DNA from: CAMBRQ01 sp945870325
Lineage (GTDB): Bacteria; Bacillota; Clostridia; Lachnospirales; Lachnospiraceae
Direction: 5' to 3'
Length of the DNA: 57,720 bases
NCBI RefSeq assembly: GCF_050313795.1
Contig: NZ_JBNPMC010000022.1
Span: 1-57,720 of the forward strand
Part shown: piece by piece, positions 15,840 to 22,668 of the stretch
Layout of the letters: the number at the start of each line of letters is the position of its first letter
Numbering within the stretch: the stretch's first letter is position 1
The notes under the pieces: generated by a model
Seen by the model: the letters and a program-made list of their open reading frames with translations, nothing else
Database searches by the model: none
Told to the model about the DNA's origin: nothing
Position numbers and translations under genes: made by a program

Positions 15840-16054
15840 ACAGCAACTCCCTTTTCCTTTACAAATTCAGTTATGTCTTCCACTAAATATTCTGTGCCCA
15901 AAGTATGCAATGTATCATAGCATACAAATATATAATCGTCTAAAATGCGTGTTCGATTTAAGATATTATACACTTGAGATGGCGTTTTTTCCCATTTCTC
16001 TGCCAGATTGTAAATAAGAAAAACACTAAATTTCAACTCTTTTTTTGTACACAT
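15836..16054 (-). CDS. DUF3791 domain protein, partner of DUF3990
   Basis: A 72-residue helical protein with the DUF3791 pattern: FLIYNLAEKWEKTPSQVYNI, then LDDYIFVCYDTLHTLGTEYL and a final VEDITEFVKEKG. It is the first gene of the unit and overlaps the DUF3990 start by four bases. The fixed order DUF3791-DUF3990 is recurrent in clostridia and suggests an antitoxin-toxin pair. The start lacks a strong ribosome binding site (only AAAAGGATTG), so expression may be low. Confidence 0.7.
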   Translation of the reverse strand: MCTKKELKFSVFLIYNLAEKWEKTPSQVYNILNRTRILDDYIFVCYDTLHTLGTEYLVEDITEFVKEKGVAV

Positions 16055-16166
16055 AAATTATCAATCCTTTTAGATTATCTTTATAAACATTATAATATAA
16101 TTCCTATATTCAAAATTATTAATTTTCTAAATCTATTAAAACAAAATTGTTGCGAAATATTATCTC

Positions 16167-16853
16167 CTATAATTCAACCACTTTACCAGATTCAAAGTAA
16201 TATATATTTTCTCGCTTATACCCATACTTTGAACCGGTAGTACTTATATGAGGTTCAAATGTAAAAAATGCGACCTCTCCCAAATGGGTCTTATTCCCCT
16301 TTTCAATATAAATTCTATCATCTTTTTTCTTTACTATTGAATGTCCCAGATTCCCCATAAAGTCAAGATTCATATAGCCATTATTCTCGATAACCCGATT
16401 CATATAATAATACAACTCTTCAAATGTTGTCTGTGCTGTTACAAATCTACACATTTCTTCGTGAAGAATTTTTTCGGTTAGTATTCCTCTTTTCCATTCA
16501 TCGTTTGCTATATTTTCATTTTCTACCACTTTTCCGTTTTCAACAACAAGAGTTCTTGCATAATCTCCCCATATATCAACGTTCTGTGGGCTTAAATCTA
16601 TAGTAATAATATCATTATTTCCAATAACTCTGTCACTGGTTTTGTATTGTGTGCCGGAAATTGAAACATTAGTTTCATCTCCTGCAAATACAAAAGCACC
16701 TATATCCCAATACCAAAAGGAATCCGCTCCAAGTTCCAGCATTTTACGCTCACACATTTCTCTTATCTCAAGAAGCGACATCCCTGAGTGAATATGATTC
16801 CTTGCAAATTTAATAGTATCTTTTGCTATTTTCTGTACTTCTTGATATTGCAT
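16167..16853 (-). CDS. M24 family metallopeptidase (aminopeptidase P / MetAP fold)
   Basis: A 228-residue pita-bread-fold protein. The five metal ligands of the family can be followed: Asp86 (TIDLSP), Asp97 (WGDYAR), His171 (NLGHSI), Glu200 (TFEPHI) and Glu215 (KRENIYYF). It lacks the N-terminal domain of aminopeptidase P and the extra features of methionine aminopeptidase, so it is a stand-alone Xaa-Pro-dipeptidase-like enzyme with unknown substrate. The ATG at 16853 has GGAGG six bases upstream. It is the only enzyme-sized gene between the repeats at 15.06 and 16.95 kb and has a promoter with its own palindrome. Confidence 0.8.
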   Translation of the reverse strand: MQYQEVQKIAKDTIKFARNHIHSGMSLLEIREMCERKMLELGADSFWYWDIGAFVFAGDETNVSISGTQYKTSDRVIGNNDIITIDLSPQNVDIWGDYARTLVVENGKVVENENIANDEWKRGILTEKILHEEMCRFVTAQTTFEELYYYMNRVIENNGYMNLDFMGNLGHSIVKKKDDRIYIEKGNKTHLGEVAFFTFEPHISTTGSKYGYKRENIYYFESGKVVEL

Positions 16854-16873
16854 ATATAACCTCCGCATACACT

Positions 16874-16903
16874 CAATTTTTTGACTTACCGTAAGTAATT
16901 ATA
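16874..16903 (-). promoter_or_regulatory. promoter -10 and palindromic operator of the M24 gene
   Basis: On the minus strand TATAAT (16898-16903) is followed at once by ACTTAC-g-GTAAGT (16884-16896), a perfect six-base-arm palindrome, then CAAAAAATTG. An operator at the transcription start suggests repression. A degenerate copy of the block is at 18035-18059. Confidence 0.5.
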
Positions 16904-16938
16904 CCATAGTTATACCTTTGCATCATATTCTTAATAAT

Positions 16939-16993
16939 AAAAAACCTCATTTATTTGTGATATGGTTCTCCATAACATATGCAAATGAGGTTT
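16939..16993 (-). repeat. attachment-like copy of the rlmH 3' end, with hairpin
   Basis: Minus strand again reads TAT GGA GAA CCA TAT CAC AAA TAA (YGEPYHK-stop) then ATGAGGTTTT. Arms AAACCTCA and TGAGGTTT pair, with inner TTTG/CAAA and TATGG/CCATA. Compared with the 15.06 kb copy the last two codons differ (CACAAA for CATAAG) and the opposite arm has changed to match. Confidence 0.75.
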
Positions 16994-17024
16994 ACAAATT
17001 CGAAATTAAACTTAATATTATTAC

Positions 17025-17306
17025 CTAGTTTTCTCCATAAAATCCTTTTTCACTTAAACTCGACCATTTCAAATACATCTCTTTATAATTTTCCTTTATA
17101 AAAGATTGAATAATTCTAACTTCACGATCATTTAAAATTCCTTTATTTTGGAGAACGGAATCTCCATCATTTTTCACAAAGAATTTTGCCGATCCTGCTT
17201 CTGTTAATTTCCGATCACTCGCATGAACATGCATACATTCGATGATACAATGAGAGGTGAAATATAAATAGTAACCGCACACTTTAAATTCATAATACTT
17301 CGGCAT
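17025..17306 (-). CDS. DUF4160-like protein, third gene of small cassette
   Basis: A 93-residue protein beginning MPKYYEFKVCGYYLYFTSHC and carrying HVHASDRKL, which matches the DUF4160 layout (short beta hairpin, then a P/M-HVHV motif and a C-terminal helix). DUF4160 proteins are usually paired with a DUF2442-type partner, in an arrangement reminiscent of toxin-antitoxin pairs. Its start overlaps the preceding gene by 17 bases, so it is translationally coupled. It ends 32 bases before the attachment-like hairpin at 16.95 kb. Confidence 0.6.
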   Translation of the reverse strand: MPKYYEFKVCGYYLYFTSHCIIECMHVHASDRKLTEAGSAKFFVKNDGDSVLQNKGILNDREVRIIQSFIKENYKEMYLKWSSLSEKGFYGEN

Positions 17307-17529
17307 CCTGCACCTCCATATATTTTAACCCACGTTGAAAGTAATCCTGCACGATACTCAATTCAATATCATCCATACTTGTTTCCAAAATTTCTCCGGA
17401 ATAAGAAAGAAAAGAGGCCTTGTTCGGATTATTTAAATTTAATACTGACACACCATTTTCTTTGCGTTTAAATGCATATCCATTTATAATTACATCCGCA
17501 TCATCTGCGATATTTAAAATGTTAATCAT
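17290..17529 (-). CDS. hypothetical protein, second gene of small cassette
   Basis: A 79-residue acidic protein (MINILNIADDADVIINGYAF, later MDDIELSIVQDYFQRGLKYM) with a strand-rich first half and a helical end. I do not recognise the family. It overlaps the gene upstream by eight bases and the DUF4160-like gene downstream by 17, so all three are made from one message. By size and position it could be the partner that DUF4160-type proteins normally have, but this is positional inference only. Confidence 0.55.
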   Translation of the reverse strand: MINILNIADDADVIINGYAFKRKENGVSVLNLNNPNKASFLSYSGEILETSMDDIELSIVQDYFQRGLKYMEVQDAEVL

Positions 17530-17797
17530 ATTGTATACTCACTCCTTCTATTGAATGTAAAAAACTTTCCGTATCGAAATATAAGTTTTGAAGAATTGGA
17601 ATAAGATCAATATATTCTTCTATATCATCTTCGTTATTACTATATTTTGCCATCACGACCAAGTATCCATTATCCCATTCTTTCACTTTCGTATATCTTT
17701 CTAAACGTGGAGATGTTCGGAATCTAATCACATGATTATCATATGTGAAACTCGTGAAATCTCCTTTATTACTTAAGACTGCTTGATTCCTCTTCAT
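17522..17797 (-). CDS. hypothetical protein, first gene of small cassette
   Basis: A 91-residue protein (MKRNQAVLSNKGDFTSFTYD, WDNGYLVVMAKYSNNEDDIE, then LIPILQNLYFDTESFL) with alternating strands and two short helices; no family recognised. AAGGAGATG precedes the ATG with good spacing. It opens the three-gene overlapping set that fills the space between the attachment-like repeat at 16.95 kb and the broken GNAT gene. The 250 bases upstream (17798-18055) are extremely AT-rich and hold no gene, only likely promoter sequence. Confidence 0.55.
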   Translation of the reverse strand: MKRNQAVLSNKGDFTSFTYDNHVIRFRTSPRLERYTKVKEWDNGYLVVMAKYSNNEDDIEEYIDLIPILQNLYFDTESFLHSIEGVSIQYD

Positions 17798-18034
17798 TTT
17801 AAATTCATCTCCTTTACAAATTTGAGATAAAACTTAAAAGCCATCAATATTATAAACTCTTGCAATTACAAAACATAACTGAAATAAGCTTTATCCGTGT
17901 TTCAAATAAAAAATATCTATTTGTGTCTTTCTATTATTATAATTAATTCTTTACTTATTTTCCCCTAAAAAATTATTATAATTTAAATCGAAAACGGAAA
18001 CAAAATTCCCTTTTTATTATTTTATCATACTCTT

Positions 18035-18059
18035 CAATTTTTTGACTACCGCAAGTCAA
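18035..18059 (-). repeat. second copy of the M24 promoter block
   Basis: Minus strand TTGACT-tgcggt-AGTCAA then AAAATTGA, sharing about 30 bases, with a few changes, with 16874-16903. It begins exactly where the GNAT pseudogene loses similarity, so it marks a junction. Confidence 0.45.
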
Positions 18060-18421
18060 GAAACATCAATCCCATTTTCTTTTGCATATTCAATTAGTTC
18101 TTCCATAATCTTACTGCCAATACCACAATTCCAATAATTTTTCCGTACACTAATTCCCAATTCTGCACGATGACACATTCTTCGCGGTAGTCCAGTCAGA
18201 CCACCATCTCCAATAATCTCACCATTTTTACAGGCAATCAAATGTACAGATGTTTTGTCATCATGAACATTTTCAAGAAATTTCTCTTCTTGTTCAACTG
18301 TGACAGGTAATCCAGTTTCTCCAAATGTAAGATTTTCAGTTTCCCCACCAACAATTTTTAAATATTCTATCATTTTCTCAGCATCTTTGGCTAACGCTTC
18401 TCTAATTATAATGCCTTACAT
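18056..18421 (-). pseudogene. GNAT acetyltransferase, nonsense at codon 2 and 3' truncated
   Basis: The frame encodes the first two thirds of a GNAT protein: IIIREALAKDAEKMIEYLKI, then HLIACKNGEIIGDG and the acetyl-CoA loop region RAELGISVRKNYWNCGIGSK. A good start (GGAGGA, seven bases, ATG at 18421) is followed immediately by TAA, so translation would stop after one residue unless it restarts at the internal ATG at 18373. The C-terminal third is missing: the frame ends NGIDVS at the junction with the repeat at 18035-18059. Doubly disabled. Confidence 0.75.
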
Positions 18422-18475
18422 AACGTATTCCTCCAAAATACTCCGATTCTATTGATTTATATATTCTCAATAAAT

Positions 18476-18508
18476 AAAAACCTCCGTTACTTATGATATG
18501 GTTCCCCA
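18476..18508 (-). repeat. native rlmH 3' end (attachment site of the array)
   Basis: Minus strand GAACCATATCATAAGTAA (EPYHK-stop) followed by CGGAGGTTTTT. It is the original of the copies at 16.95, 15.06 and 11.31 kb. Unlike the two good copies it has no inverted left arm, because that position is rlmH coding sequence. Confidence 0.75.
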
Positions 18509-18966
18509 TTCATAATCCGGTAACTCCGATATACCTGCTCTAACAATATCACCCTCATCAACTGATGCGGAAATGTCATCTTTGAAAAACTCAGTGCGAA
18601 ATCAGACCTCTTCATCACTTCTTTCCCAAGCCCAATAGAGCCTCCGATAACAAAGATGATATGACCAGTCCCTTGCACCCCCAGAGTCTCTATCTTATCT
18701 GCCAACTGCTCCGATGACAGTTGCTTCCCATTTATCTCCAGAGTAATAATATACGCATCGTCTTTCAGGTATCTCAGAATCCTCTCGCCTTCTTTCGCCC
18801 GAATCTGTTCTTCCACCGTCTCGCTTGCATGATCCGGCGTCTTCTCATCTGCCACTTCTACAATCTCCAATTTACAGTATTTGCTCAGTCTTTTTGTATA
18901 TTCTGTAATTGCATCTTTTAAATATTTTTCTTTAATCTTTCCTACCGTAACAATCGTAATTTTCAT
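18487..18966 (-). CDS. rlmH: 23S rRNA (pseudouridine1915-N3)-methyltransferase RlmH
   Basis: A 159-residue SPOUT methyltransferase that methylates pseudouridine 1915 in helix 69 of 23S rRNA. The SAM-binding FVIGGSIGLG is at residues 105-114, and the trefoil-knot segment MTFPHQLMRVILLEQVYR at 130-147. The C-terminus NGEPYHK is canonical. Full length and intact. It is of special interest because its last codons are repeated downstream; in staphylococci the same end (EAYHK-stop) is the SCCmec insertion site. Confidence 0.97.
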   Translation of the reverse strand: MKITIVTVGKIKEKYLKDAITEYTKRLSKYCKLEIVEVADEKTPDHASETVEEQIRAKEGERILRYLKDDAYIITLEINGKQLSSEQLADKIETLGVQGTGHIIFVIGGSIGLGKEVMKRSDFALSFSKMTFPHQLMRVILLEQVYRSYRIMNGEPYHK

Positions 18967-19025
18967 ATATCAAACACATTCCCTTTCATCAACGAATGAT
19001 TTTCTTATAGTTAACACCCACTATG

Positions 19026-19657
19026 CTAACGCAGGATTCCAGATGCCTGAAGCAGCATCAGAATCAAAACAATAACAAAAATTGCTCTGAATAATACAGA
19101 AGGCTGATTAAAATCTTTCAGATATACATTGGAATTTTCCAATGGTATATCAGGATCATGACGGCTACTTTTGAGTTGAAATCCATCAATCACGTACTTC
19201 CATCCCGTTTGGTCTGTATATACCTGAACATATGGAGATCCCAGATATTTGATTTGTAGATTGGAATTCTATATGCCTCACTTTTTACAGTCTGTACAAT
19301 CCCCATATCCGGATTAACAATCTCAATAATTAAGAAATAACAGGTCGTGCGTCTGCTTCGATTCTTAGCATCGTATTCATAATAATATTCTCTTGTGATA
19401 TTTACAATCCTTCCCTGCATCGGATAACTATCTCTCATGCACTGCGCATGGAATTTACGATAATAGAGAGCCTTTTGTACAGTTCTTACTGCCTGCACCG
19501 GAACAAAGATTCCTCCTACCAGGAAGATAAGCAGACTAGAATGAAATCCACCAGCCAAAATATTCTGAATCAAAGTGAAATACCACACAGCAGCAAAAAT
19601 CACCAGTTCCGGTACGCCCCTCATCTCTTCGTCTGCCGTATATATCTTTTTTCTCAT
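19026..19657 (-). pseudogene. membrane protein with a single-base frameshift
   Basis: The first frame encodes two hydrophobic segments (about VPELVIFAAVWYFTLIQNIL and SSLLIFLVGGIFVPVQAV) and a soluble part up to RIPIYKS near 19260. There the frame shifts by one base in TCAAATAT; restoring one A gives KYLGSPYVQVYTDQTGWKYV, continuing through LKDFNQPSVLFRAIFVIVLI to a TAG at 19026. So the original protein had a third C-terminal helix. The start at 19657 is chosen for GGGAG seven bases upstream. Family unknown. A sequencing error in the short A run cannot be excluded. Confidence 0.65.
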
Positions 19658-19811
19658 GCTAAAATCTCCCATCCAAACATAATCTGCCTCATTACTTTCA
19701 TTCCATTGTTTTGCCATCTTACAAATACTCAATGAATCGCTCTTGTTTCATTATACGCGAAATTCATCTCTCTGTACAGAAAAAGCATGGCAAGTTTGAT
19801 TTTGTGTATGA

Positions 19812-19849
19812 TAAAAGCGAGACACGAAAATTCATTCCCGTGTCCCGCT
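19812..19849 (-). terminator. terminator of the FeoA-like gene
   Basis: AGCGGGACACG pairs with CGTGTCTCGCT (one G-T pair) and is followed by TTTTAT on the minus strand, 12 bases after the stop. Confidence 0.75.
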
Positions 19850-19860
19850 CTATTGATTTC

Positions 19861-20073
19861 TTATACTTTTATCCGATCCGCCACTTCCCTGCTGAGTGCA
19901 ATCCTTCTTTCTCCCGCTGAGATTATCAGACAGTCTCTGTATTTTTTCATAACTTGAATCACACTTCCTTCTTTAATCTGACAGTCAGCCATGAAATTCA
20001 AAACCTCTGGTACGCCAAATAGCCACTTAATTGTATAAATCTCTCCCTGCATTGCTTCTGTTAATGCTTGCAT
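19861..20073 (-). CDS. FeoA domain protein
   Basis: A 70-residue SH3-like FeoA-type protein. The characteristic pattern is a central KEGSVIQVMKKY strand pair and a C-terminal RIALSREVADRIKV, which matches the end of FeoA (ALxxxxAxxIxV). No feoB follows within the window, so it is a stand-alone member that may modulate a distant FeoB or another partner. AGAGGAGG lies seven bases before the ATG. Single-gene unit with its own terminator. Confidence 0.75.
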   Translation of the reverse strand: MQALTEAMQGEIYTIKWLFGVPEVLNFMADCQIKEGSVIQVMKKYRDCLIISAGERRIALSREVADRIKV

Positions 20074-20140
20074 AAGGCACCTCCTCTGATAACCTTTTTT
20101 CTATTGTAAGATTCAAGGAGGCGGTTAGTCAATGGCAATG

Positions 20141-20926
20141 TTATGGATTCTGTCTATGGAAATATTGTTCTCTCAGTGTCAGGAATAATTCGGCATTCGT
20201 TGCATTCACATATGGAGCCACATAGAAGATCTCCAAGATACCGCAGGTAACCGCTGAAAGCAGATGCCATCCGATAAAGGACAGATCGAGAATGAATGCT
20301 TCCATCTTCTGTCCCTGCATCATCTCTTTACTGATTCTGAATGCATCTTCCCGGCTCATTTCCGGGCAATCTGCCAGCAGATAAGGAATCATCCTGTATT
20401 CGTATGATTTGATAACTCCTGGAATAACCAGTAACAGAGTCCACAAGAAGATATATAATCCTCTAAGGAATAAAGTGAGAACCACCTTTCCATAATGTCC
20501 ACTCTTAAAAGCGAAGAATATCTTTTCAGCCCCTGGCATCTCATATGCGTTCTCAATGAAGAAACGGCATCCGCCAACCTCCAGCGGTTGGAACACGAAG
20601 ATACTAAGAAGGAGGATTGCAATCATAATTCCGCTCAGAATAATTGCCGCAATACTACCAACCATCCAGGAGGCTACATTCCCGCCACGGAAAACGGAGG
20701 TAATGTGTTCCGTAATCCCCATATCCGTATCAATATCAAAATCATTGTCAAAATAATCATCATCTACGTAATCAGATACAATATCATCTGTACGATCAGT
20801 AGATCTTGCGCTGTTAACTGTTCCTCCCGTAAAAAGCAACAAAATAAAAGAAATCAGCACACATCTCCAGTAATTCCGTTTAAATGCTATCTTTGCCCTA
20901 TCTTTTAATTCCGTCCTGTTCCACAT
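20141..20926 (-). CDS. DUF975 family membrane protein
   Basis: A 261-residue integral membrane protein with the DUF975 opening (RTELKDRAKIAFKRNYWRCV) and about five hydrophobic segments, ending close to a SYEYRMIPYLLADCPEMSRE motif and FYVAPYVNATNAELF, both typical of the family. A hydrophilic Asp-rich insert (about residues 40-70) is predicted outside the membrane helices. Function unknown. GAGGAGGAG precedes the ATG. Probably a separate unit, since both neighbours are 65 or more bases away. Confidence 0.8.
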   Translation of the reverse strand: MWNRTELKDRAKIAFKRNYWRCVLISFILLLFTGGTVNSARSTDRTDDIVSDYVDDDYFDNDFDIDTDMGITEHITSVFRGGNVASWMVGSIAAIILSGIMIAILLLSIFVFQPLEVGGCRFFIENAYEMPGAEKIFFAFKSGHYGKVVLTLFLRGLYIFLWTLLLVIPGVIKSYEYRMIPYLLADCPEMSREDAFRISKEMMQGQKMEAFILDLSFIGWHLLSAVTCGILEIFYVAPYVNATNAELFLTLREQYFHRQNP

Positions 20927-20990
20927 ATCTTCTCCTCCTCACAAAAATAATTGTTACCCATTACTATATTACTGATTCATATTATTTATA

Positions 20991-21629
20991 TTACTTTTCA
21001 TATAAATCATTGAAATACGGCAGTGGTTCGAATTTCCACATCTTTCTGAATATTTTTGCAGGAAAACTATTGATTCCGGCATTATATTCCGTCGCTGTTT
21101 TGTTGTATGCCAATTTGCATTGCAGCAGGTTCTCATAACACCGTATTGTCTCCGAGAATAATTTCATCATATGATCATCTGTGCTCAAATGTGGATACTG
21201 TCTGATGCTATGTTTAACTTCTTCCAATGTGCGGCTTGAACCTACCTTTTTCATAGTATCTTTGGTCTTCTCCACGCCTGTATGCAGATAGATATCTGCT
21301 TCATGACCAATGTGTTTATCCAGAAGAAGATTCAATTGGAGTAAAAGATTATCTGCATGATAATGAATAGATTTTTCGTCATTTCCTATCGCTTCTGCTT
21401 TAGCCCGCAGTTTATGCAATGCATTATGCTCACTTCCGATGAACATTACTGAAGCAAATATAAATGAAAGTATAAAACTGAGCGAGAATACCCAGTCCGG
21501 TATAACTTCATTTTCCGCAGGTGCTACAATCAATCCTAAGATAATCGAAAGAATAGACCCAATGATAAATACAGCAATCAGAAACAAAATTAGTTTTACT
21601 ATAATATGCTGTTTCTGTAAAAATGACAT
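20991..21629 (-). CDS. LemA-like membrane protein
   Basis: A 212-residue protein with two N-terminal membrane helices (about residues 11-36 and 45-66) and a helical soluble domain. Its end, YENLLQCKLAYNKTATEYNA followed by INSFPAKIFRKMWKFEPLPYF, has the LemA signature (RxxYNxxVxxYNxxIxxFPxxxxAxxxGF). LemA proteins have a single N-terminal helix and four-helix bundle, so this is a variant with an extra helix. Role unknown; envelope association is likely. The start has GAGAGGATG close by. Confidence 0.65.
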   Translation of the reverse strand: MSFLQKQHIIVKLILFLIAVFIIGSILSIILGLIVAPAENEVIPDWVFSLSFILSFIFASVMFIGSEHNALHKLRAKAEAIGNDEKSIHYHADNLLLQLNLLLDKHIGHEADIYLHTGVEKTKDTMKKVGSSRTLEEVKHSIRQYPHLSTDDHMMKLFSETIRCYENLLQCKLAYNKTATEYNAGINSFPAKIFRKMWKFEPLPYFNDLYEK

Positions 21630-21729
21630 CCTCTCGCCCCCTTCTCGTGGTCATTTCTTATATTATAGCGAATCCTGTCATAAATTAGAAGTGTTTTACT
21701 ACTTTTTGACACATTTCGCAAATATACAT

Positions 21730-22503
21730 CTATCCCAGTGCAACATCCAGAATCATCATCAAAACGAATCCTATAGCGAATCCTATCGTTCCAATATTGC
21801 TGTGCTCGCCTTCTGCGGATTCCGGTACCAGTTCCTCCACCACTACATAGATCATGGCTCCTGCCGCAAAAGCAAGCAGGTACGGCAAGACTGGCGTAAT
21901 ATATGCTGCCAGAAGCACCGTGATTCCTCCTGCAATCGGCTCTACGATTCCGGACATCATCCCATAGAAGAATGCTTTTCCTCTTCCTCGTTCACTTCGA
22001 ATTGGAAGAGATACAATGAATCCCTCCGGTAAGTTCTGAATAGCAATGCCAATAGCGAGGGTAAATGCTCCTGCTAACGTCACATTCGCATTATTCGTCA
22101 GAAGCCCGGCAAAAACTGCACCACTTGATATTCCCTCCGGTATATTGTGGATCGTAACAGCCAGGACCAGCATCGTGGATTTCTTCAATGAGCATTTGAC
22201 ACCCTCCGTCTCGTCTGAACCAATATGCATATGTGGAATAGTCTTATCAAGAAGCAATAAGAAACCGATTCCCAGGAGAAAACCAACCGCCGCCGGAATA
22301 AAGGCGAACTTTCCCATATGCTCCGACATATCCATAGCCGGAATCAGCAATGACCATACGGACGCCGCAACCATAACTCCGGCAGCGAATCCAAGCAATG
22401 CTTTCTGAATCAATGGCTTCAATTCGTTTCTCATAAATAAAACGCAGGCAGCGCCTGCTGTAGTTCCAATAAAGGGAATGATAAGTCCCAGAAAAATCGT
22501 CAT
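21730..22503 (-). CDS. ZIP family metal transporter
   Basis: A 257-residue ZIP (ZupT/GufA-type) transporter with eight predicted membrane helices. Metal-site residues are visible in helix 4 (HNIPEGISSG) and helix 5 (AIQNLPEGF), and the variable loop between helices 3 and 4 carries the His-rich PHMHIGSDE. It should import zinc or other divalent cations across the cytoplasmic membrane. It is the only clear transporter near the FeoA-like gene, but the two are not co-transcribed. Confidence 0.9.
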   Translation of the reverse strand: MTIFLGLIIPFIGTTAGAACVLFMRNELKPLIQKALLGFAAGVMVAASVWSLLIPAMDMSEHMGKFAFIPAAVGFLLGIGFLLLLDKTIPHMHIGSDETEGVKCSLKKSTMLVLAVTIHNIPEGISSGAVFAGLLTNNANVTLAGAFTLAIGIAIQNLPEGFIVSLPIRSERGRGKAFFYGMMSGIVEPIAGGITVLLAAYITPVLPYLLAFAAGAMIYVVVEELVPESAEGEHSNIGTIGFAIGFVLMMILDVALG

Positions 22504-22558
22504 AAATAATCCCTCATTTCATCTAAACATTTGCCACCATCATATCACATTCCGTCAC

Positions 22559-22616
22559 TTGGGTACAGGGCTAATTGCAATTGGGTACAGGACATTTTTC
22601 AATTAGGTACACCCCT
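22559..22616. repeat. tripartite GGTAC repeat (REP-like)
   Basis: TTGGGTACAGG occurs twice directly and its complement-like CAATTAGGTACACCCC once, with AATTG spacers. The three-part layout resembles the element at 28741-28800, which suggests a dispersed palindromic repeat in the gap between the ZIP and nfn genes. Confidence 0.45.
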
Positions 22617-22627
22617 TGAGACAGTTT

Positions 22628-22660
22628 GGGACGTAGTAAAAGCGCATTTTACTACGTCCC
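22628..22660 (-). terminator. terminator of nfnAB
   Basis: Perfect 14-base arms GGGACGTAGTAAAA and TTTTACTACGTCCC around gcgca, eight bases after the nfnB stop. It may itself be a dispersed repeat used as a terminator. Confidence 0.8.
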
Positions 22661-22668
22661 CATCTAGA

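Noticed and set aside
15000..17000. CRISPR array suspected from the repeated CCTCATTT motif
   Set aside because: Only two close copies about 1.9 kb apart with genes between; no spacers or regular spacing.
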